Shown here piece after piece: positions 1 through 4,037 of a stretch of DNA of 6,290 nt (position 1 is its first letter; the number at the start of each line of letters is the position of its first letter). The notes under the pieces were generated by a model, which did no database searches, had not been told where the DNA came from, and worked only from the letters and a program-made list of their open reading frames with translations. The position numbers and the translations under genes were made by a program. The DNA is from JBMOGA01 sp049318625 (GTDB taxonomy: Bacteria; Pseudomonadota; Alphaproteobacteria; Rhizobiales; Hyphomicrobiaceae): the NCBI GenBank assembly GCA_049318625.1, contig JBMOGA010000115.1, positions 1 through 6,290 on the forward strand. The letters are read 5' to 3'.

Positions 1-53
1 CATGGCTCCACTCTCTCAACAGTTGAAGCCTCCGACAAATCCGGCGCGGTTCA
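1..53 (-). mobile_element. Left end of an IS3-type insertion sequence with transposase start
   Basis: Read on the minus strand, this stretch begins TGAACCGC at position 53, continues through a leader containing GAGAGAGTGGAG, and ends in an ATG at 3-1, the last bases before the window edge. A TGA-starting terminus about 50 bases before a purine-rich ribosome binding site and ATG is the usual layout of the left end of IS3-family elements, so the transposase orfA would run leftward out of the window. Only the end is visible, so the family call rests on the terminus pattern, not on protein sequence. A related 18-base sequence occurs inside the broken toxin gene at 1906-1923. Confidence 0.5.
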
Positions 54-89
54 GCTGCCTCCGCAGTCGATGGTTAGGACCCGCTGAAA

Positions 90-485
90 TCAAATCAGCA
101 TGAAGCTGTTGCTGTAGGCACTGACTTTGGCGTCGTGCGTGATTAAGCGCAGGGGCTCGTGGATCGCCTGCGCGACAATCAGGCGATCGAAAGGATCGCG
201 ATGCAAATCAGGGAGCGACTGTACGGCTGCCGCGTGGTCGGCACTGATGGCGAGCAGCTCATATCCTGCGTCCTTGAAGAAGCGCATCGCCTGCGGGCCC
301 GAAATCGGCATATCCGTTGGCAAGCCGCGGGCCAGCGCATGCTTGATCGCAATCTCCCACACGCTGGCCGCACTCACGACGACGACGTTGCCGGGGTCTG
401 CGATGAGGTCTGCAGCTCCCTCTGGCAGTCTGTCGTCGCCAAGAATGGCCCACAGCGCTACGTGGGTATCGAGCAGAAGCCTCAC
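90..485 (-). CDS. PIN-domain (VapC-like) ribonuclease toxin
   Basis: Predicted 131-residue type II toxin of the PIN family, a metal-dependent ribonuclease acting in the cytoplasm and neutralised by its upstream partner. The N-terminus reads RLLLDTHVALW with Asp6, SVWEIAIK carries Glu44, HRDPFDRLIVAQA carries Asp97 and Asp100, and LITHD carries Asp118. This is the expected set of acidic active-site residues, and 131 residues is normal for the family. It starts with GTG at 485; the GTGA overlaps the antitoxin stop by four bases, indicating translational coupling. No frameshift or missing catalytic residue is seen, so it looks functional. Its 3' end lies 37 bases from the IS end at position 53. 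The name vapC is not assigned because the partner is Phd-type rather than VapB-type. Confidence 0.9.
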   Translation of the reverse strand: MRLLLDTHVALWAILGDDRLPEGAADLIADPGNVVVVSAASVWEIAIKHALARGLPTDMPISGPQAMRFFKDAGYELLAISADHAAAVQSLPDLHRDPFDRLIVAQAIHEPLRLITHDAKVSAYSNSFMLI

Positions 486-724
486 CCGTCGGCACGCCCG
501 AAGAGGGCCTCGATGGCCGGGTTGTCGCTGTCGATGTTCTCCGGCAGGACGAAGAGGCCGCGCGCGACGCCGATACGCTGGCCCTGCTGGCGCGCGATCG
601 CAACGATGCGAGCCGCCGGCCGGCCGTTGCGTGCAATGATGACCTCGCTCTCGGCGCCTGTCTCCACAGCCTCTACGAGTTTTGAGAGGTTGGTCTTTGC
701 CTCAAGCATGTTCACGGTTGGCAT
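482..724 (-). CDS. Phd/YefM-family antitoxin
   Basis: Predicted 80-residue antitoxin partner of the PIN toxin that follows it. The N-terminal MPTVNMLEAKTNLSKLVEAV and the later EVIIARNGRPAARIV are typical of the Phd/YefM DNA-binding fold, which also autorepresses the operon. The C-terminal part (DNPAIEALFG) would wrap the toxin. I chose the ATG at 724 because GGAG lies six bases upstream of it; an ATG at 742 would add six residues but has no such site. The stop codon overlaps the toxin GTG by four bases. The promoter at 753-781 lies directly upstream. The gene is intact. Confidence 0.9.
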   Translation of the reverse strand: MPTVNMLEAKTNLSKLVEAVETGAESEVIIARNGRPAARIVAIARQQGQRIGVARGLFVLPENIDSDNPAIEALFGRADG

Positions 725-752
725 TGAGCACTCCGTCGACATTGGTCAGAAT

Positions 753-781
753 TAGCTAAGTTGCTGCGGCCGGATTGTCAA
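753..781 (-). promoter_or_regulatory. Sigma-70-type promoter of the phd/PIN-toxin operon
   Basis: On the minus strand TTGACA (781-776) is followed after exactly 17 bases by TAGCTA (758-753), placing the transcript start near 746, just ahead of the antitoxin. The perfect -35 box and optimal spacing make this the best promoter match in the window. Confidence 0.7.
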
Positions 782-1069
782 GGATGCGCGGCTTGGCCCC
801 GTCGTGCGCGCCCGAAGGCGTCCCCTCTTCCATTGCGGTTCCCGCCGCGGCGGGGCTTCGCCGGGCACCACTCGAAAGCCGAGCCGCGCCGTCGGCGAGA
901 CAGATCCACAACATCGGCGCACCTTGTCGAGAAAATGCGCCACCGGTCCACAGCTTCGGGCAAACATGAGCTGGCGGCCCGATAGTGGACCTGCCCCCCG
1001 TGCTGCGATCCAAGCGATCGAGTTGCGTCTGGCGCTCATCGCCGTTTTTATCGTGCACGGAGGAAAGAG
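782..1069. other. Gene-free interval with a GC palindrome
   Basis: No reading frame here looks like a protein on either strand; the open frames are the low-complexity Arg/Ala/Gly kind expected from GC-rich noncoding DNA. It holds a perfect 14-base palindrome CCCGCCGCGGCGGG at 841-854 with a small hairpin (CGGCG and CGCCG arms) just after it. At its right end are a possible plus-strand promoter, TTGCGT (1023-1028) and TTTTAT (1046-1051) spaced by 17 bases, and a strong ribosome binding site GGAGGA (1059-1064). Both serve the broken gene that starts at 1070. Confidence 0.5.
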
Positions 1070-1190
1070 ATGCTGGTGTTCGGGCCGGCTGACATAGCTC
1101 GCGTCATCGACGCCGCTGCGCTGGCGCGGGGCCGCGCCGTACATGCCGACGGGCGGGCACTTGACGTCGCGATCAGCAACGGCGGCGCAC
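1070..1190 (+). pseudogene. N-terminal fragment of a SWIM/SNF2-type helicase-like gene
   Basis: A strong ribosome binding site (GGAGGA, 1059-1064) precedes an ATG at 1070. The first forty or so residues (MLVFGPADIARVIDAAALAR, then a GRALDVAISNGGAL segment) look like a genuine protein start. They resemble the N-termini of proteins that carry a SWIM zinc finger ahead of a SNF2-type helicase. After about 1190 the frame loses protein character and a transposase tail appears in another frame. What is seen is a good start followed by abrupt loss; the helicase assignment is recognition from memory and weak. The promoter region is still present, so a short nonsense product could be made. Confidence 0.35.
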
Positions 1191-1360
1191 TCATGCTCGA
1201 AAAAATGCGACGAGTGGGCCGTATCGCGCCGCTACATGACGCTGGAGGCCGTTGCCCAGGTTTGCGGAGATTAGACTATCGACATCGCTCGGATCGCGGC
1301 GTTCTGATCAACCCGCCATACCGCCGGAACCGCAATTGCACCACGCGTTGGGACACGGCC
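1191..1360 (+). mobile_element. 3' remnant of an IS256-family insertion sequence
   Basis: Frame 3 (1200-1274) encodes KKCDEWAVSRRYMTLEAVAQ followed by VCGD and a stop. The DEWAV...RRYMTLE motif is what I recognise as the extreme C-terminus of IS256 (mutator) family transposases. About 60 bases beyond the stop comes CACCACGCGTTGGGACACGG (1339-1358), which resembles the terminal inverted repeat of such elements (GGGACAC near the tip). Immediately after it the helicase scrap begins, so the element end is probably near 1360. Only about 170 bases of a roughly 1.3-kb element remain, so it cannot move by itself. Confidence 0.45.
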
Positions 1361-1363
1361 TCG

Positions 1364-1520
1364 ATGCGGGACGTTGGTCGACTGCATCGCGAGCATCACG
1401 CCAAGCGCGAGGTAATCGGTCTACGACTATGTCGACAGCGGCGTCGCGATACTCGCGCGGATGGCGCTGAAACGGCAGGCCGGCTACCGAAGCCTGGGAT
1501 ACGAGATTGCGGCGGGCTAG
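1364..1520 (+). pseudogene. C-terminal remnant of a DEAD/DEAH-box helicase
   Basis: The frame through 1370 reads MRDVGRLHREHHAKREV, and the next frame (1422-1520) reads YDYVDSGVAILARMALKRQA, then GYRSLGYEIAAG and a stop. Together these match the conserved end of superfamily-2 restriction-like helicases, where motif VI (QYVGRLHR) is followed by KREV, YDYVD and a KR..GYR..GY tail. A frameshift between 1411 and 1422 separates the halves, and nothing of motifs I-V is present. It is therefore a dead 3' scrap of a gene normally well over 400 codons. It directly abuts the IS256-type end, suggesting insertion followed by deletion. The tail pattern is quite specific, so I am fairly sure of the family. 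Confidence 0.6.
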
Positions 1521-1556
1521 CGGCTTCGATCAGTTCGCGATGTCAGCAACACCAGT

Positions 1557-1598
1557 TTGCGCCATATCACTCAATCGGCTATAGTTGTCCGAGTGATA
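1557..1598 (+). promoter_or_regulatory. Promoter with overlapping palindromic operator of the higBA-like operon
   Basis: TTGCGC (1557-1562) and TATAGT (1580-1585) are separated by 17 bases, giving a start near 1592. A perfect inverted repeat, TATCACTC (1565-1572) and GAGTGATA (1591-1598), brackets the -10 box with an 18-base gap. A repressor bound there would cover the promoter, as expected for autoregulation by the HigA-like antitoxin encoded downstream. The toxin GTG is at 1609. Confidence 0.6.
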
Positions 1599-1608
1599 AA
1601 GAGCGTCG

Positions 1609-2005
1609 GTGCGGGTGTTCAAGACGAAGCCGTTCGCGCGCTTCCAGCGGCACGCGCGGATCAACGATGCGACGCTACGTGCGGCCTTATCGGATGCCGA
1701 GGCCGGCTTGGTCGAGGCGGAACTCGGCGGCGGCCTCATCAAGCAACGCGTCGCGCGGGCAGGTAGCGGCAAGCGCGGCGGATATCGCACGGTGATCGCT
1801 TATCGGTAGGGAACGCGAGCACTCTTGCTGCTTGACTTTGCAGAGTCAGCGCGGGCGAACATGGACGACGACGAGTTGGCTGTGCTGAAACGCCGTGCAG
1901 CTGGGAAACCCGGGGCGGTTCAGCGCGGCGGATCAGGCGCTGGGCGCAATGATCGCCGACGAAGACTTGACGGGGGTTGACTGTGGCGAAAGCACGCAAG
2001 ATTGA
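1609..2005 (+). pseudogene. Broken RelE/HigB-type toxin gene
   Basis: The start at GTG 1609 gives MRVFKTKPFARFQRHARIND, then EAELGGGLIKQRVARAGSGK and RGGYRTVIAYR. This is the typical first two thirds of a RelE/HigB-like mRNA interferase that normally has about 110-125 residues. The frame hits TAG at 1807-1809, but the same frame continues recognisably (ALLLLDFAESARANMDDDEL) to about 1900. The C-terminal part then resumes one frame over (FSAADQALGAMIADEDLTGV) and stops at 2003-2005. Two lesions are thus visible: one nonsense codon and an insertion of roughly 16 bases around 1905-1918. The toxin precedes the antitoxin, as in higBA, and its old stop overlaps the antitoxin start by 23 bases. It is almost certainly inactive. 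Confidence 0.8.
1906..1923 (-). repeat. 18-base copy of the IS end sequence seen at 37-54
   Basis: AAACCCGGGGCGGTTCAG here matches AAATCCGGCGCGGTTCAG at 37-54 at 16 of 18 bases. On the minus strand both begin TGAACCGC, the putative IS3-type terminus. This copy falls exactly where the toxin reading frame shifts, so it may be the scar of a decayed insertion. Confidence 0.4.
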
Positions 2006-2342
2006 GCGAAAGCAGACGGGCAAGGCGCGCATGCGCGCAGAGATCGTCGAGATCACGCAGGGTATGCACCGCGCCGGCTTGGTAGACGATGCCGAGCTGG
2101 AGAAGACGACGATCGCCATGCTTGGACGCGACGCGCTCCCGAAGGTTGCCGCACTGACGCCGGCCGAGATTGTCCGAGTGCGTGTGTCAGCCGGCGTCAG
2201 TCAGGCGGTGATGGCGGGGTTCCTTAATGTGGCGGTGTCGACGGTGAGCCAGTGGGAGCGCGGCGAGCGGCGGCCGACCGGCACCGCGTTGAAGCTTCTG
2301 CATGTCGTCAAGGCCAAGGGGCTCGAGGCCCTTCGCGTTTAG
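1983..2342 (+). CDS. HigA-like XRE-family antitoxin, orphaned
   Basis: Predicted 119-residue DNA-binding antitoxin of the XRE helix-turn-helix family (HigA type). The HTH spans about residues 59-98 (LTPAEIVRVRVSAGVSQAVM, then STVSQWERGERRPTG), where SQAVMAGFL and STVSQWERGER are the two HTH helices. The N-terminal 55 residues are charged and helical, as in the toxin-contact part of relatives. I chose GTG 1983, six bases after the GGGGG at 1972-1976; a TTG at 1977 would add two residues. The frame is fully open although its cognate toxin just upstream is broken. It may now act only as a repressor of its own promoter at 1557-1598, or may neutralise a related toxin elsewhere; both are inference. 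Confidence 0.85.
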   Translation: MAKARKIERKQTGKARMRAEIVEITQGMHRAGLVDDAELEKTTIAMLGRDALPKVAALTPAEIVRVRVSAGVSQAVMAGFLNVAVSTVSQWERGERRPTGTALKLLHVVKAKGLEALRV

Positions 2343-2485
2343 CGTCGACGGGCCATGTCATCAGAGAAGCGATTGGCCGTCCCGCACAAGCCAAACTCTA
2401 GGCCGCTGGCGTCGAACTCGGCGTCGAGGCTGCGCCGCAGCAGTTCCGCGACCATGATCTGGGCGGCGAGATCAATCTCGGTCAT
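2339..2485 (-). CDS. Possible 48-residue hypothetical protein
   Basis: An open frame on the minus strand starts at ATG 2485 and encodes MTEIDLAAQIMVAELLRRSL, then a DAEFDASGLEFGLCG segment and a basic MARRR end. The composition is balanced (acidic helical N-terminus, hydrophobic centre), unlike the Arg-rich shadow frames nearby. AGGATGA lies seven bases upstream as a plausible ribosome binding site. The stop overlaps the higA end by four bases on the opposite strand. A pair of long palindromes sits just upstream (2503-2580), as would suit an operator. I do not recognise a family. It may equally be the 3'-truncated start of a longer lost gene. Confidence 0.35.
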   Translation of the reverse strand: MTEIDLAAQIMVAELLRRSLDAEFDASGLEFGLCGTANRFSDDMARRR

Positions 2486-2486
2486 T

Positions 2487-2500
2487 GCAGGTCATCCTGC
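2487..2500. repeat. Small inverted repeat over the ribosome binding site
   Basis: GCAGG and CCTGC flank the four bases TCAT. In the minus-strand transcript this would fold over the AGGATGA ribosome binding site of the 48-residue frame, two bases ahead of its ATG. The stem has only five base pairs, so its effect is uncertain. Confidence 0.3.
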
Positions 2501-2502
2501 AA

Positions 2503-2580
2503 GTTGACCTACAAATAAATAATGTTGGTCAACTCTGGAATTTTGCCGGGTTGACCAACAGATGGCAAGTGTTGGTCAAC
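2503..2580. promoter_or_regulatory. Two tandem palindromes made of four 11-base half-sites
   Basis: Half-sites lie at 2503-2513 (GTTGACCTACA), 2523-2533 (TGTTGGTCAAC), 2550-2560 (GTTGACCAACA) and 2570-2580 (TGTTGGTCAAC). The second and fourth are exact reverse complements of the third, and the first has one mismatch. Each pair is separated by nine bases, so two 31-base dyads arise, 16 bases apart, with half-site centres 20 bases apart, about two helical turns. Such regularity implies a dimeric or tetrameric DNA-binding protein. The site lies between the minus-strand frame starting at 2485 and the plus-strand antitoxin at 2675, so it may control either. A partition or replication-control site is an alternative. 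The binding protein is unknown. Confidence 0.65.
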
Positions 2581-2639
2581 GACCCCGCTGCCGGTGTCCA
2601 CCCGTAAAGATCACAGGGGCTCGCTCTTGAGGGGAACCA

Positions 2640-2668
2640 GTGACCACGGCGAGGGACCATGGTATGTT
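2640..2668 (+). promoter_or_regulatory. Promoter of a leaderless antitoxin transcript
   Basis: GTGACC (2640-2645) and TATGTT (2663-2668) are spaced by 17 bases, with TGG in front of the -10 forming an extended -10. The predicted start falls on about 2675, the A of the antitoxin ATG, and no ribosome binding site precedes that ATG. Confidence 0.5.
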
Positions 2669-2674
2669 GCCGCC

Positions 2675-2911
2675 ATGAAAAAGATCGCCATCTCGAACTT
2701 CAAAGCGACGCGCCTTGCCGTAATGGGGCGTGTGCGCCAGACGCGCCAGCCCATGCTGGTTACCAAGCGCCGCGTGCCGATCGCCGAGGTGAGCCGCCCG
2801 GCCGACGTGGCCTCCGCGGCGTGGCTCGGTTCGATGGCGGGCTCGGCGAAACTCGTCGGCGATATTGAGGCCCTCGCTGGGCCGTTGGACGACGGCGAGG
2901 ATTTGCGCTGA
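2675..2911 (+). CDS. Phd/YefM-family antitoxin, orphaned
   Basis: Predicted 78-residue antitoxin. MKKIAISNFKATRLAVMGRV, then the MLVTKRRVPIAEV strand-turn pattern, is the Phd/YefM DNA-binding half. The C-terminal WLGSMAGSAKLVGDIEAL is the segment that usually binds a PIN-type toxin. The start at ATG 2675 is set by the conserved MKKI N-terminus and by the promoter geometry (apparently leaderless). The frame is intact and of normal length. The toxin that should follow is reduced to about 25 codons (2912-2990), so this antitoxin has lost its partner. It may repress itself or cross-neutralise a toxin elsewhere, which is inference. Confidence 0.85.
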   Translation: MKKIAISNFKATRLAVMGRVRQTRQPMLVTKRRVPIAEVSRPADVASAAWLGSMAGSAKLVGDIEALAGPLDDGEDLR

Positions 2912-2990
2912 AAACGGATTGTCTTTGACGCTCACATCTGGTTCTTGAGCCTTATGGCGCCTGGACGCTTGGCGCGCGAGGTCTATGCGC
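2912..2990 (+). pseudogene. N-terminal remnant of a PIN-domain toxin
   Basis: Directly after the antitoxin stop, in the same frame, come KRIVFDAHIWFLSLMAPGRL and AREV. This matches the start of PIN toxins (LLLDTHIW.W.LL.P.RL...V), including the first catalytic aspartate. The expected ATG or GTG start is gone; only TTG 2945 and ATG 2954, inside the domain, are available. Similarity ends near 2990, and the later SVWE and DPFDR blocks are absent up to 3256. The gene is truncated by deletion or replacement and cannot make an active nuclease. The frame happens to stay open into the next vapB. Confidence 0.65.
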
Positions 2991-3256
2991 CGGTGGCCGA
3001 AGCCGACCGTGAGCTTGATTGTCCAGAATACCACCAAGCGGCCCGACAAGTCGGATCCTTCCAGAGCCACCGATTTTTCGAGAGTTTTGGACACTACTTG
3101 GGGGCGATCGGGCGGGTGAAGCGTGCGGCGCGCAAGACAAGACGCTCGAGGCCTGCGCACCTGACATCGGTGTGGGATCGCGTGGGCCATCCCTTGACCT
3201 CCTCGCCCGTCGATCTTGCTTTTGTCTTACCATCAAGCGTCAGAGCGGCGTACGAC
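2991..3256. other. Unassigned spacer between the toxin remnant and vapB
   Basis: I recognise no gene here. A 44-codon plus-strand frame (2985-3119) has fairly protein-like content (TVSLIVQNTTKRPDKSDPSR), and the minus strand has a VVSKTLEKSVALEG stretch near 3065-3105. Neither has a ribosome binding site or a family I can name. TTGACC at 3194-3199 with TGCTTT at 3217-3222 (17-base spacing) is a weak promoter candidate for the vapBC operon. Confidence 0.4.
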
Positions 3257-3529
3257 ATGCCAAAGACGAGGCTTTCGAGCAAAGGCCAGGTGATCATCCC
3301 CAAGTCGGTTCGGGACGCGCACGACTGGCAAGCGGGCATGACCTTCGACATCTGCGAGCACGGAGAGGGGATTTTGCTGCGGCCCAGCCGGCCCTTTCCG
3401 CAGACGTCGCTTGATGACGTCGCCGGATGCCTCAACTGGTCCGGTCCTGTGGTGACGATCGACGAGATGAACGAAGCGGTCGCTCGAGAGGCACGGCGGC
3501 GCACGCATTCTGGATCACGTAAATCGTGA
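3257..3529 (+). CDS. vapB: AbrB/SpoVT-type antitoxin VapB
   Basis: Predicted 90-residue antitoxin. MPKTRLSSKGQVIIPKSVRD, then WQAGMTFDICEHGEGILLRP, is a textbook swapped-hairpin AbrB domain (about residues 3-43) that binds the operator as a dimer. The C-terminal TSLDDVAGCL...TIDEMNEAVAREARRR is the toxin-binding tail. ATG 3257 is chosen because the AbrB motif starts at once, although the frame is open upstream to 2912 through the dead toxin remnant. No clear ribosome binding site precedes it. Its stop overlaps the vapC GTG by four bases (GTGA), so the two are one operon. Intact. Confidence 0.9.
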   Translation: MPKTRLSSKGQVIIPKSVRDAHDWQAGMTFDICEHGEGILLRPSRPFPQTSLDDVAGCLNWSGPVVTIDEMNEAVAREARRRTHSGSRKS

Positions 3530-3918
3530 TCTCGGTCGACACCAACGTCATCGTGCGACTTCTGGTCGGAGACGATCGGGATCAGGCGCAGCGGGCTCGC
3601 GCCCTTTTTGCCCTCAACCCAATTGGGATTGGCAAGACGGTTTTGCTCGAGACCGAGTGTGTGCTGCGCAGCGCCTATGGTTTCAGTGCCGCTGAGATCC
3701 GCCGCGGTTTCGAGCAGCTGCTCGGACTTCCGCAAGTGACGCTTGCCGATCAGGCCGTGATCGTGCCGGCGCTCGCCTGGTACAGGGAGGGGATGGACTT
3801 CGCGGACGCGCTGCACCTGTCGGAGGCTATTGATGCCGACAGTTTTGCAACTTTCGACCGTGCCCTCAAGGCGTGCGCCGAGCGGCTCAAGGGCACGCCG
3901 CCGATCATTGCGCCGTGA
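3526..3918 (+). CDS. vapC: PIN-domain ribonuclease toxin VapC
   Basis: Predicted 130-residue PIN-family toxin, partner of the AbrB-type VapB just upstream. Visible active-site candidates are Asp5 (MISVDTNVIVRLL), Glu42 (VLLETECVLRS), Asp91 and Asp94 (MDFADALHL) and Asp111 (FATFDRAL). Length and motif order are normal, so it looks functional. It starts at GTG 3526, overlapping the antitoxin TGA by four bases. It belongs to a different PIN subgroup from the toxin at 90-485 (DTNVIVR rather than DTHVALW), so the two complete systems were acquired separately. It ends convergently with the regulator gene, 119 bases away. Confidence 0.92.
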   Translation: MISVDTNVIVRLLVGDDRDQAQRARALFALNPIGIGKTVLLETECVLRSAYGFSAAEIRRGFEQLLGLPQVTLADQAVIVPALAWYREGMDFADALHLSEAIDADSFATFDRALKACAERLKGTPPIIAP

Positions 3919-4037
3919 CGCCGTCCCGTCGTGCGCGACTGGCGTGTTCGCCAACTCGATCAAGACGTCCGAGATGGGCGGATCGGAACCGCGAATATCG
4001 ACGCTGGCTGCAATTCGCAGGTCCCTTCCCGCCGCCG

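Noticed and set aside
841..875. GC-rich palindrome and hairpin as a terminator or REP-type element
   Set aside because: No T-run and only one copy in the window, so neither role can be supported.
2503..2580. CRISPR array or iteron origin
   Set aside because: Only four 11-base units in alternating orientation with fixed short gaps; neither a direct-repeat array with unique spacers nor accompanied by cas or rep genes.
2985..3119. 44-codon plus-strand frame (TVSLIVQNTTKRPDKSDPSR region)
   Set aside because: No ribosome binding site and no recognisable family; kept only as part of the unassigned spacer.
2576..3190. 204-codon minus-strand open frame with a VVSKTLEKSVALEG stretch reminiscent of RibD/DHFR-type reductases
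   Set aside because: It overlaps the plus-strand Phd antitoxin and PIN remnant, has Arg/His-rich filler and only one short suggestive segment without further motifs.
3940..3953. TGGCG-TGTT-CGCCA hairpin between vapC and the convergent regulator as terminator
   Set aside because: The stem is only five base pairs with no T-run on either side.
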